A stretch of 64,000 nucleotides of DNA from Eurosta solidaginis (GCF_040869045.1 NC_090319.1:173636645-173700644), one strand, 5' to 3'. Positions 54,308-63,538 are shown, numbered from the stretch's first letter. Numbers and translations: made by a program. The notes: generated by a model from the letters alone, not told the origin.

Positions 54308-54346
54308 TATCGATATTTCGACTTCAATTAGAAGTCATCTTCAGGA
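54308..54346 (-). ncRNA. Candidate hammerhead ribozyme core, left Penelope arm
   Basis: In minus sense: CTGAAGA, a perfect 6-bp stem II (GACTTC / GAAGTC) with loop TAATT, then GAAA and TATCGAT. This matches the CUGANGA...GAAA core of the minimal hammerheads described in Penelope-like elements. Stem I was not worked out. Confidence 0.45.
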
Positions 54347-54641
54347 CTAGAAATACAAAAATACAAGTATTATAATAAAAAACATAAAAGTACATGTATA
54401 CATTTGACTTACATCGTTGGATGTACCAGATCGACTAATTTAAAATTTGATATGACAAAAACGAAAATAAACATAAAAAGTAAACAAATAAGGAACCGTA
54501 ATTATAAACAAAATTCTTAACTAACAACAATATAGCATAAAAATTTAAACTGTGAGCGACACCCATAGCATTATGTATTAAATTCCCACCAGGTAAATGT
54601 TGTTGTATAACACTCTCAGCATTAATTTTTGCAATTTTGCT

Positions 54642-55223
54642 TTACCAATTGTCTGTATGCGTGAGCGCATTGGTCTGTGTCTCCAAAATATAGCGTTTCG
54701 TATAATGTTTTTCTTGTTGTAGAATTTCTACCTCATCGAAATCCGGAGAGTGTCCAGTTGTTTTGCAATGCTGAGTGAGGGCCGTTTTGTTATCATTAGT
54801 GTGGTCCCTATTTTTTATGTTTGATTTGTGAGCGGAAATCCTTGTCTTTAGTTTGGATTTAGTTGTCCCCACATATACCTTATTGCATACGTGGGACCCG
54901 TCGCCGTTGCATTTAATTTTATATATAACGTCAGATTTCTCATATTTTCCGATTTTGCTTTTTGCATTTGTAAATATTTTTTGTAAAGTGTTGTTATATG
55001 TGAAGGCAATTTGAAATTTTTCCCTGTGGTACAAATTCGAATGCTTTATCCTATTCGACAAACCTGGTACAAAAGTGGTGGATTTATATATTTTATCTGG
55101 TTTGGCTTTCTTGTCTCTAGTCGTCTTGAAATGGCTATGTATGAATTGTTTTATAAGTTGAGCAGGAAATTCATTATTTTGAAGAAATTTTTGAATTATT
55201 TCAATATTTTTCTTATGGTACAT
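54642..55223 (-). pseudogene. Penelope C-terminal GIY-YIG region, left copy
   Basis: 193 codons. HSNLYHREKFQIAFTYN is followed by VIYKIKCNGDGSHVCNKVYV and GTTKSKLKTRISAHKS, the GIY-YIG endonuclease typical of Penelope elements (here with VYVG), and HCKTTGHSPDFDEVEIL. The RT part is missing because the copy is truncated at the head-to-head junction. Confidence 0.75.
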
Positions 55224-55261
55224 CGCGTCGCTAATTGTGAGAACACGTCCTACGAAATTTT

Positions 55262-55735
55262 TTTTACAACAATAAGATTTATGAACAACGTGCAGGAATG
55301 CCTATGGGGTCACCGGCATCTCCGGTCATAGCAGATATTGTGATGGAAGAACTGCTAACTAAATTTGAGGAAGATACACCATATAAACCACGCCTCCTCA
55401 CTAAATATGTAGACGATCTGTTTGCCATTGCAAGAACCGACCATATTGAGAAAATGCTGGCTAACTTAAATGAATACAACAGATCTATAAAAGTTACGTT
55501 AGAAGTTGAGAAAGATGGAGAATTGCCATTTCTGGACACTCTGGTAATAAAAAACAACAACCACCTCACGTTCGATTGGTATAGAAAGCCTACTGCCTCC
55601 GGTAGATTATTAAACTTTTATTCGAAACACGACAAGTCTGCAATTGTAAATACGGCCAAAAATTTCGTAAGACGTGTTCTCACAATTAGCGACGCGATGT
55701 ACCATAAGAAAAAAATATTGAAATAATTCAAAAAG
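55262..55735 (+). pseudogene. Penelope RT fragment, right copy
   Basis: It begins exactly at the inversion junction with FYNNKIYEQRAGMPMGSPAS, then the catalytic LLTKYVDDLFAIA (YVDD), LPFLDTLV and FDWYRKPT, down to MYHKKKILK. A stop at 55724-55726 results from an A-run one base longer than in the left copy. The N-terminal half of RT is absent. Confidence 0.78.
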
Positions 55736-56352
55736 TTCTTGAAAATAATGAATTTCCTGCTCAACTTATAAAACAATTCATACATAGCCATTTCAAGACG
55801 ACTAGAGACAAGAAAGCCAAACCAGATAAAATATATAAATCCACCACTTTTGTACCAGGTTTGTCGAATAGGATAAAGCATTCGAATTTGTACCACAGGG
55901 AAAAATTTCAAATTGCCTTCACATATAACACCACTTTACAAAAAATATTTACAAATGCAAAAAGCAAAATCGGAAAATATGAGAAATCTGACGTTATATA
56001 TAAAATTAAATGCAATGGCGACGGGTCCCACGTATGTAATAAGGTATATGTGGGGACAACTAAATCCAAACTAAAGACAAGGATTTCCGCTCACAAATCA
56101 AACAAAAAAAATAGGGACCACACTAATGATAACAAAACGGCCCTCACTCAGCATTGCAAAACAACTGGACACTCTCCGGATTTCGATGAGGTAGAAATTC
56201 TACAACAAGAAAAACATTATACGAAACGCTATATTTTGGAGATGCTTCACATAATCAGCATACCCAACGATAAAAGAATGAATTTTAAGTCAGACACAGA
56301 CCAATGCGCTCACGCATACAGACAATTGGTAAAGCAAAATTGCAAAAATTAA
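55736..56352 (+). pseudogene. Penelope GIY-YIG region, right copy
   Basis: It continues after the frameshift with the same sequence as the left copy: HSNLYHREKFQIAFTYN, NKVYVGTTKSKLKTRISAHK, HCKTTGHSPDFDEVEIL. It then has an extra C-terminal stretch, MLHIISIPNDKRMNFKSDTD, that the left copy lacks by a short deletion. Confidence 0.75.
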
Positions 56353-56632
56353 TGCTGAGAGTGTTATACAACAACATTTACCTGGTGGGAATTTAATACA
56401 TACTTATGCTATGGGTGTCGCTCACAGTTTAACTTTTTATGCTATATTGTTGTTAGTTAATAATTTTGTTTATAATTACGGTTATTTATTTGTTTACTTT
56501 TTATGTTTATTTTCTTTTTTGTCATATCAAATTTTAAATTAGTCGATCTGGTACATCCAACGATGTAAGTCAAATGTATACATGTACTTTTATGTTTTTT
56601 ATTATAATACTTGTATTTTTGTATTTCTAGTC

Positions 56633-56669
56633 CTGAAGATGACTTCTAATTTAAGTCGAAATATCGATA
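56633..56669 (+). ncRNA. Candidate hammerhead ribozyme core, right Penelope arm
   Basis: CTGAAGA (56633-56639), stem II GACTT / AAGTC with loop, GAAA (56658-56661) and TATCGATA. One stem II pair is lost relative to the left arm, so the left copy is better preserved. Confidence 0.42.
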
Positions 56670-56969
56670 AATAAAAAACGACAATATATAACATATACAA
56701 ATAAACAGTTTTCTTTGTTTGTTATTTAATATTGTATGGCCTCGAGCTCGAAAATTTACAAACATTTTTACAAACTAAAGGCCAAAAAACCAACAAAAAA
56801 AAAAATAGTATTAAAAAAAGTATGTATATAGTATAAAATATTTGGCGTGGCCATGAAGGCAGTATTTTTATTTATAATTAAATGAATTTTTTAATTAATG
56901 AAAATGAACAAAAAACAGGCATAATTTATAAAATCTGCAATGTACTATAGTTTAAGTATAGTAAATATT

Positions 56970-57405
56970 TTACATGGCCATGAAGGCAGTATTTTTATTT
57001 TTATTAAAATAAAATTTTTTACAAAAAACTTTGAAGCATGTGATTTCGTAATTCAACTGCTTCACTATAATCCTTTCCGGTTGCTCAATTTCTTTAAAAA
57101 GAGTTTCTTCCTCCTCCTCATTGTTTACGTTATCGAGATACTCATCATGGATATTGTAGTGAATGCGTAAATTGTGAAGTGCTGCAGCTACATTGATTAT
57201 TTGCACAGACTTCTCAGTAGAGTAGTGAAGTTGCCGTGCAGACAGAAGACATCTACACCAGTTCTTCCAAACACCAATAGTTCTCTCTACAATGTTTCGC
57301 CCAGAACTATGCCATTTGTTGAAGCGGCTTTGAGGAGTATTAGGTGCAGGGTTGCGAAAAGCAGTTATAAGCCAGGGTGCAAGACCGTATCCGTGATATA
57401 AAGTT
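56970..57405 (-). pseudogene. PIF/Harbinger transposase C-terminal relic
   Basis: In minus sense the frame from about 57400 reads YHGYGLAPWLITAFRNPAPN, then SRFNKWHSSGRNIVERTIGV and the ORF 57206-56970 VQIINVAAALHNLRIHYNI. This is the last part of a Harbinger DDE transposase; the catalytic glutamate is expected in the ERTIG segment, which is present. The N-terminal part is missing, replaced by LINE sequence from 57440. With the Myb-like ORF at 53470-54030 it gives the convergent two-gene layout of a Harbinger element. Confidence 0.7.
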
Positions 57406-57443
57406 ATCGTTGAACAGTAAATTATTATAAAGATTTCTTATAC

Positions 57444-59183
57444 CTAATAGACGTAGACTTCTATTTCCGTTTTCGTATTGAGCTTGGAAGAATTGTGATG
57501 TTGATTCAAACCGCAATTTATCTGGGTGCTAATGACATTTAGCGCGGAGGTAGTGCTATAGAGTTTTCTGAAGCCATGCTGATGAGGGGCTAGCTGCAAA
57601 TGTGCTTGGAAATAAGGGAGCAAAATGGCTTCAAGCGTCTTTGCCACTGGCGATAGGAGAGATATCGGACGATATGACTCACCTACGTTAGCTGGTTTCC
57701 CAGGCTTTAGTAGCGGGACCACCTTGGCCATTTTCCATTTCTCGGGTATGGCAAAGGTGGAGAGAGACAGGTTGAAGACATGCGCTAAATATTTGAAACC
57801 CTCTTTCCCTAGGTTTTTAAGCATCGGCATGGCTATACCGTCTGGGCCCACTGCTTTGGATGGTTTAGCGCGACCAATGGCGTCCTCAACCTCTCTGGCG
57901 GTGATGGTGATTGGTGACGCGCTGAATTTGTGTTTATGTGCGTGTCTATTGGCTCTCCGTCTATCTTTGTCGACCGTAGGATGCATTATATATTGTCGGC
58001 AGAAAGCGCTCGCGCATTTTTCCGCATCCGACAGCACCTTATCGCCAAAGGCGATGGAAACTTTGTCTTTGTGCTTAGTCGGATTCGATAGGGACTTTAC
58101 GGTGGACCAAAGTTTACCTACACCGGTAGAGAGGTTACAACCTCTTAGGTGCTCTTCCCATTTCGCCCGCTTGTGTTCGTCCACAAGCAATCTGAAGCGT
58201 TGGTTTATATCCCTTATTTGGGGGTCGCCTGGATCAAGCTGTCTTATAAGGTCGCGTTCCCTCGCTAAGCTCGCGGCCTCCGCCGGGAAGTGGGGCCGGA
58301 TTTCGGGAATTCTCCCGGCGGGAATGAAATGTGCCGAGGCGGATTCAATGACCTTACGGAAGGCACGCTCCCCTTGGCGGGCATCAGTCGGGATAGGGAG
58401 GGCAGCAAAGCTGCTGTCTGTTGCAGATTTATATTCTTCCCACTTTCCTTTTTTGAAGTTTATGAAAGTGCGTTTTTCGGTGACGATGAAGTCGGCGGTA
58501 CGCTCGAACGAAATAAGTATGGGCAGGTGGTCGGATGCCAATGTTACCATCGGCTGCCAGTTGACGCAGTTTACGAGTTCTGTGCTCACGATTGACATAT
58601 CTGGCGAGCTATGACAGCTTCCTACCATACGTGTGGGGGCATCTCCGTTTATTGTGCAGAACGTCGTTTCTTCTATTTGATCCGCCAACATCTCACCCCT
58701 ACTGTCCGCCCGCAAGTTTGAATGCCATAGGTCGTGATGGGCATTGAAATCGCCTAAGATAATGCGATTGTTGCCAGGGAGTAAGGCCTCGATTTTAGGG
58801 CGGTATCCACTGGGGCAACAGGTGACAGGAGGGATGCAGATGTTGATGATTTCTAGATTTGCATCGCCTGACCGGACAGATAGGCCTTGACGTTCTAAGA
58901 CATTGTCCCTGCGGTCGATGCCAGGATCAAATATATGATATTGCACAGAGTGGTGTATAATAAACGCGAGGCCGCCTCCATTTCCGCTCTCGCGGTCCTT
59001 CCTGTGGACATTATACCCAGAGTAGGTCTGCAATGCAGATCTTGCTGTGAGTTTAGTCTCTTGAATCGCAGCAATGCGGATGTTGTGCCGCTTCATGAAA
59101 TCGACTATCTCCGTAATCTTCCCAGTTAGTCCATTACAGTTTAACTGCAGAATTCTGAAGTGCATGAGGGGTGACGCCGCCAC
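57444..59183 (-). CDS. LINE ORF2: endonuclease and start of RT, 3'-truncated
   Basis: 579 codons without a stop. Residues 1-230 are an apurinic-type endonuclease (LQLNCNGLTGKITEIVDFMK, AIQETKL, ILGDFNAHHDLW, ASDHLPILI). A linker follows, then RT fingers (GPDGIAMPMLKN, VVPLLKPGKPANVGESYRPI, QHGFRK). Similarity stops near residue 565, before the catalytic FADD box. The last residues come from unrelated sequence. A 3'-truncated LINE is unusual and implies a later deletion or replacement. The group is probably jockey/I-like. Confidence 0.82.
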   Translation of the reverse strand: MAASPLMHFRILQLNCNGLTGKITEIVDFMKRHNIRIAAIQETKLTARSALQTYSGYNVHRKDRESGNGGGLAFIIHHSVQYHIFDPGIDRRDNVLERQGLSVRSGDANLEIINICIPPVTCCPSGYRPKIEALLPGNNRIILGDFNAHHDLWHSNLRADSRGEMLADQIEETTFCTINGDAPTRMVGSCHSSPDMSIVSTELVNCVNWQPMVTLASDHLPILISFERTADFIVTEKRTFINFKKGKWEEYKSATDSSFAALPIPTDARQGERAFRKVIESASAHFIPAGRIPEIRPHFPAEAASLARERDLIRQLDPGDPQIRDINQRFRLLVDEHKRAKWEEHLRGCNLSTGVGKLWSTVKSLSNPTKHKDKVSIAFGDKVLSDAEKCASAFCRQYIMHPTVDKDRRRANRHAHKHKFSASPITITAREVEDAIGRAKPSKAVGPDGIAMPMLKNLGKEGFKYLAHVFNLSLSTFAIPEKWKMAKVVPLLKPGKPANVGESYRPISLLSPVAKTLEAILLPYFQAHLQLAPHQHGFRKLYSTTSALNVISTQINCGLNQHHNSSKLNTKTEIEVYVY

Positions 59184-59472
59184 TCTAGGGGTAAGTGCGG
59201 GTGACTACGCCTAGGTTGTGGAAGGCCAGGACGCAACTGCTGTTGTGGCCTTGGGACTGGGCGCTCTTGGGCAAGCATTGGGGTACCCGGATGATTTGGG
59301 TTTGCGACCTGGCGACATGGCGCGATGAAACCCGTCGAGGGGTTGCCGTCGCGGGAACCAGAACATCTAGGAAAGTGGCACCACCCAAGGCAGGAGCTGC
59401 ATTGAGCGGATGTCGCAAACCTATATATTCTGTGCTGGCAGACGGTGCAGACGGTGCAAACGGAGGTAGAGA

Positions 59473-60104
59473 CTAAGAGTCTGTTTCCCTGACCTGCACG
59501 ATTGCTGCCAGAAAAGAGGGGGGAGAAGAAGACGGGGGCAGGGGCTGATGCTCAGCATTGCTACCAGCTCTACTACGAAGGTAGTAGTTATGAGTGGTAT
59601 CAGCTGTTTGAGTTGTTGGCGCCGTGTAGCGCGAGCAGCAGCGGGTACTTGTTGTGGCTTGCTGAGCAGCGAGGCTGCTGGAAGGTAGTGGAGGGGCGCT
59701 TAGGCGTAGACTACGGGACGCCCTTGGGCGTGAGCAGCAAGGAGCCACAAAAGATTTATAAAAGTTACGTGGACGTCGGGTTTTGGGATCAAGCCCAGAA
59801 CAACCTGTCCGATGCAACCATCCCTTGCACGAGACACACTGAACAGAGTATGACCGTCCTAAAAAGATTCTTTTCTGGCAAATGCAGCAAAACCATTTCT
59901 CAGGACCGGGGTCAGGAGACGGACCCGGATTGGATTCGATACTTTCCCGGAGTAAGAGAATATGTAGCAGTCCTGCTGCAAGGAGCTGCTGGGAGGATGA
60001 CAATTTGTGGGAGGGGCGAAACAAATTAAATGGGGTAACACTGAAATGACAGTCCTTGGTCGGGAAAAATTCCGAGTCGCTCCGGTACTTAGAACCGACT
60101 GCCT
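59473..60104 (-). CDS. LINE ORF1 with 2A-like motif and PHD-like finger
   Basis: The open frame reaches 60168, but bases above 60104 belong to a Gypsy fragment, so the LINE-encoded part starts near residue 22. A hydrophobic LLAAGLLHILLL is followed by RESIESNPGP (residues 74-83), a match to the 2A ribosome-skipping core ending NPGP. The aspartate usual at the start of that core is serine. Directly after is a zinc-binding CCICQKRIF ... CVSCKGWLHRTGCSGL (C95, C97, C111, C114, H119, C123), a PHD-like finger, then a serine/proline-rich tail. ORF2 begins 290 bp downstream. Confidence 0.72.
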
Positions 60105-60983
60105 TGGGAAGCGACTGGACCATGTCAACATTGACATTATAGGGCCGCTGCCAATTCACAACGAACAACGCTATTGTTTAACCTTAATTTACCGATTCAC
60201 ACGCTGACCCGAGGCGGTTCCTATCCCTGACATGACAGCGGATAACGTCGCACGAGCTTTGGTCAGTACGTGGATATCCCGCTATGGTTGTCCGCAGTTC
60301 ATTACCACCGATCAAGGGCGTCAATTTGAGTCTCACCTATTGAAAGAGCTATTCAAAATTCTGGGAACAAAACACATCAGAACGACGCCGTACCACCCGC
60401 AGTCTAATGGCTTAATAGAAAGGTGGCACAGAGTATTCAAAGCTTCTATATTGGCAACCGGAAAAGAGGTTTGGACAGATAATTTACCATTAATCATGCT
60501 TTCTCTACGAACAGCGTATATGCCTGATTTGCAAACATCTTCAGCAGAATTGCTGTTCGGTACAACTTTGAAGATACCGGGAGAATTTGTTGAGGAAGCT
60601 CGTTCTGAGCAAACTCCCAAAATCCAAATCTGAAAAATTTAATGACTCAACTTCGTCCTACGCAAACAAAATTCCACTCAACTTCGACAAGCTACGTTCA
60701 TCCCGATATGATGAAATGCTCACATGTCTTAGTTCGGAACGATTCCATCCGTCCTTCACTAACGACGCCTTACGAAGGGCCACACAAAGTAATACAACGA
60801 AATACAAAATTGTTTACTATTTTGATCAACCAACGAAAAGTCAACATTAATATCGACCGGTTAAAACCTGCCTATATTTGGGAAAACGACGAACCAGCAC
60901 AGTTGACACCGACATCTACAAAGGGAGATAAACAGCCGATAGAAAAAAAAGCAGTCCAGCTTTTCATCGTCGCCATTCGTTGA
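60105..60983 (+). pseudogene. Ty3/Gypsy integrase relic
   Basis: Plus-strand pieces read HVNIDIIGPLPI (first catalytic D, near 60125-60160), a stop at 60205, then [31 protein letters not shown] (second D) and [18 protein letters not shown] sequence with the glutamate in IERWHR (near 60415). A frameshift near 60630 is followed by the tail to DRLKPAYIWEND. The zinc finger is missing, being cut by the LINE at 60104. Confidence 0.72.
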
Positions 60984-61079
60984 AAATCATGACGTAACTT
61001 AGTAAAAAGAAAAGGCAAAGCAGTCAGTCCAGTTAGTTCAGTTCTCACCGGACCAGCATAAAAACATATTCTTTTATTT

Positions 61080-61092
61080 GCGACAAGCATAC
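61080..61092. repeat. SINE target-site duplication, left
   Basis: GCGACAAGCATAC, repeated at 61448-61460. Confidence 0.8.
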
Positions 61093-61447
61093 ATAAAAAA
61101 AAAAATAATAAATGTAAGGCGCGATAACCTCCGAAGAGATCTAAGGCCGAGCTTCTCTTCCAATTTGCGTCGTGCTCCTCTTGATTTTTCCCTACAAATT
61201 GGCCGGATGTTTTATGCCGACTCCGAACGGCATCTGCAAGGCAGATGAGTTTTCACTGAGAGCTTTTCATGGCAGAAATACAATCGGAGCGCTTGCCAGA
61301 CACTGCCGAGGGGCGACCCCGCTTAGAAAAATTTTCTTCTAATTGAAAAATCTTATTTCTAAAATTTTGATGTTGCTTTGCCCGGGAGTTGAACCCAGGG
61401 CATACGGTGTGATAGGCGGAGCACGCTACCATCACACCACGGTGGCC
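61093..61447 (-). mobile_element. tRNA-derived SINE, complete with target-site duplication
   Basis: 355 bp on the minus strand. The head begins CGGCCACCGTGGTGTGATGG with a Pol III A-box (TGGTGTGATGGTAGCG) and a B-box GGTTCAACTCC (61382-61392 region). It ends in an A/T-rich tail next to GCGACAAGCATAC. I recognise this sequence as a very abundant SINE in tephritid genomes. A 78-codon ORF through it is not a gene. Confidence 0.82.
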
Positions 61448-61460
61448 GCGACAAGCATAC
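61448..61460. repeat. SINE target-site duplication, right
   Basis: GCGACAAGCATAC, identical to the left copy. Confidence 0.8.
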
Positions 61461-61661
61461 ACCAAATATATATATATATATACATACATACATTTAGATA
61501 AGGGCTACTTGCCTCACAGAGTTGACACTTGTTTCAATTGAATCGCTATTAAATTATTAGAAAATTTGCTTAGACTATGGAAATTTGGTTTTGCTATTAA
61601 GACCCTAGCACCCAATTTTTTCCTCCCCCAATACTAGTATTTTCCCAATCTTGTACTAATA
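61461..61661. other. No gene; AT microsatellite and Gypsy-side non-coding sequence
   Basis: It holds a TATATA/CATA run (61466-61495), then unique-looking sequence that may be the LTR side of the Gypsy relic. Nothing codes. Confidence 0.4.
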
Positions 61662-61995
61662 ATGAAGGAATTTATTGGTTTGAGAGCAAAAATGTATTCT
61701 ATTCACATCGATCAAGAAGAAAAAGAGATTAAAAAATTAAGGGTGTTAAACAATGTGTTACTCTCAAACTTTCTGCAAATGATTTTAAAAGATGTTTATT
61801 CGAAAAGAAATTGTACTTTGACTCAATGTATATTTTTAGATCAAAATATCATGAATTGTATACACAAGAAATAAATAAAGTAACGTTAAGTTTTTAGATG
61901 ATAAGAGACTTGTAAAAAATAATAGAATTAATACCTACGGTTGGGAAATGTTTGTACAAGAGAAAAAGTCAAAACATGCTGATAAGAAACCTTAA
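61662..61995 (+). pseudogene. Polinton-type DNA polymerase B, C-terminal relic
   Basis: The first frame has KEFIGLRAKMYSIH followed by a lysine-rich stretch with KKLRVLNNVLL. A shifted frame (61830-61995) has FRSKYHELYTQEINKVTLSF, then DDKRLVKNNRINTYG. These are the characteristic ending of Polinton/Maverick protein-primed DNA polymerase B (EF.GLR.KMYS and the DDKR end). The polymerase core is gone. It lies 0.8 kb inside the right terminal repeat, ahead of the 173-codon ORF. Confidence 0.62.
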
Positions 61996-62221
61996 CTGTT
62001 CAACACTGAATATATATATATATATGCATGCGAGAATTTCATAAAACCGCAAATAAATATGAAGGCTAAACATTTTGTTTATCTTCTTATTAGTTTGTAA
62101 GTTTAATTTTTAAAGGGTCCATATTTCTAAAGTATATAAGTGTGGGCGAAATATAAAAATTCTATTTTATGCCCAACTAAAAGCCTATCATTACAAAGAT
62201 ATTTCTTTATTAATTTTCATA

Positions 62222-62743
62222 ATGTTTGCGACAGTAGTTGTTCAAGGCTTTAAAGCATATGATAATAGATTTATTGTAAAGGAAATAGCGGTGGTCCTCA
62301 ACAATGAAGAATTCCATTGTTTCCACATGATCGCTCCATTTGAATTTTCGGATCTGAGTAAGGAAAATCAACGACAAGCTAATTGGTTAATGTTACACCA
62401 CCATAATTTATTATGTTCCTATGGAAGTCATAGTTTTAAATCTGTAAAAAACTATTTGATGTCAACATTGAAGAACATAAAAGTTCATGTTAAGGGGCGA
62501 CAAAAAAGTGTATGGATAGCAGAGTTCCTCCAAAAGTCGGTGTTTAACATTGAAGAGGAGAGTACAGGATGTGATGGAATGAATCTCTCTAGATTATATA
62601 GTTTACACCCAGATGTTGTGCGTTGTCAATATCATTTTCATACTGATTGTAGTGTGAAAATCAATCAACGACAAATTCGTTGTGCTTTAAAATCAGCATA
62701 TATTTTGTTCAAATACATATCGGGTAGTAATTTAAATTTATAA
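62222..62743 (+). CDS. Uncharacterised ORF next to PolB relic
   Basis: 173 codons, no stop. It begins MFATVVVQGFKAYDNRFIVK followed by EIAVVLNNEEFHCFHMIAPF. The pattern QGF...F.VKE.A...... H resembles an uncharacterised family seen many times in insect genomes, which could be an RNase H-fold domain; I cannot name it. The C-terminus has CQYHFHTDCSVK. Its position between a Polinton PolB end and the terminal repeat suggests a Polinton gene, but host or other TE origin is possible. Confidence 0.55.
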   Translation: MFATVVVQGFKAYDNRFIVKEIAVVLNNEEFHCFHMIAPFEFSDLSKENQRQANWLMLHHHNLLCSYGSHSFKSVKNYLMSTLKNIKVHVKGRQKSVWIAEFLQKSVFNIEEESTGCDGMNLSRLYSLHPDVVRCQYHFHTDCSVKINQRQIRCALKSAYILFKYISGSNLNL

Positions 62744-62814
62744 TGAAATAAAATAGAATTAGATATCTTAACTTTAGTGTTTTTATCTTAAAAGGGTGAG
62801 AATTAGAAGATTTT

Positions 62815-63010
62815 GATAATTATATGAATGTGTGCACAGATGCGCATGATCATATTTTAATTTTATCACTTTGAGTATGAATTTTCTCCAGCCGTTTCGA
62901 GATGTACGAGTGTTTTAAAATAATTGTTTTGACTAAATAATTATTCTGTTAGTCGGGTTGTTTTTTGGTTTGCTGGTTGCTATGCTATACACGATCCAGT
63001 GCATTGAGAT
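62815..63010 (-). repeat. Right long terminal inverted repeat (probable Polinton)
   Basis: Reverse complement of 49840-50030 with a few substitutions. It encloses, with the left copy, 13.2 kb. The outer boundary abuts Gypsy integrase sequence on the right. I did not find a clean 6-bp target duplication. Confidence 0.6.
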
Positions 63011-63310
63011 CCATTTCTAGCCATAATTGTTGATTTCCGTAGCCTGCAAAACCGTTCTAAGCAATCATCACTTGGGGATGATATGCAGAAGTTGTGATGT
63101 GATGACTACCAATCAATTTCGCTAATTCTCAAACAACTTTGACGTAATTTCAGCACCTCGATCAGTAGTATTTATTTGCTACTACTGTCGCTGAAATTTC
63201 GCTTAATGCATAAGCCTCTGGCTAAAGTGTAAACCTATCAATTATTGTTAAAATATAACGATGTCCCTTCGAACTAGGCGATATTGTTACGAACAGCCAG
63301 GCAGCATCAT
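63010..63310 (-). pseudogene. Ty3/Gypsy integrase relic
   Basis: Minus strand: PSSKGHRYILTIIDRFT (near 63285-63235), then PEAYALSEISATVVANKYY and, after breaks, ERFCRLRKSTIMARNGSQ (near 63060-63010). These are segments around the first aspartate and after the glutamate of a Gypsy integrase. There are several stops. The sequence ends where the terminal repeat begins. Confidence 0.62.
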
Positions 63311-63419
63311 AATCAAGAACTGTTCATTGCGACAAATAAAGCACATCACGTATCGATCGCCCATTGGTTGTTCAAATAAGGTAAGCGAGATTCCGTAATT
63401 TTACATGCTGTGTGGCTAG

Positions 63420-63500
63420 CAATTCGGAAAAGGGAATATGAAAAATCATTCTGAAAACATCGCTTGAAACGGGCAGCAGCAAAACTAAAAATTTTTAACC
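63420..63500 (+). pseudogene. Small BEL/Pao pol fragment
   Basis: About 70 bp are similar, in inverted orientation, to 51030-51090 (share GAAACGGG and GCAGCAAAACTAAAA). Too short to name the domain; the partner lies at the RNase H end of a BEL relic. Confidence 0.45.
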
Positions 63501-63538
63501 TGCGGCAAAGTTTCTCAAATAATAGAAATAAAATTATT

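Larger units (their letters stand above)
54206..56773. mobile_element. Penelope-like elements, head-to-head inverted pair
   Basis: The right copy (55262-56773, +) and left copy (55260-54206, -) share about 1.1 kb of near-identical 3' sequence in inverted orientation. The 5' ends meet at about 55261 and both 3' ends point outward. The right copy extends about 400 bp further 5' into RT. The outer ends coincide at TTTACAAACATTTTTAC. The pair sits within a Harbinger relic. Confidence 0.82.
49840..63010. mobile_element. Probable decayed Polinton/Maverick filled with later insertions
   Basis: Long terminal inverted repeats of about 190 bp, a PolB C-terminus and an adjacent ORF at one end, and a size (13.2 kb) near that of Polintons support this. 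Integrase, ATPase, capsid and most of PolB are not seen. The interior is mostly Gypsy, RTE-like LINE, SINE, BEL, Harbinger, Penelope and LINE sequence. An alternative is two unrelated copies of one repeat in opposite orientation. Confidence 0.42.

Noticed and set aside
57625..58614. Plus-strand 329-codon ORF
   Set aside because: Antisense shadow of the LINE ORF2; composition is that of a reversed coding strand.
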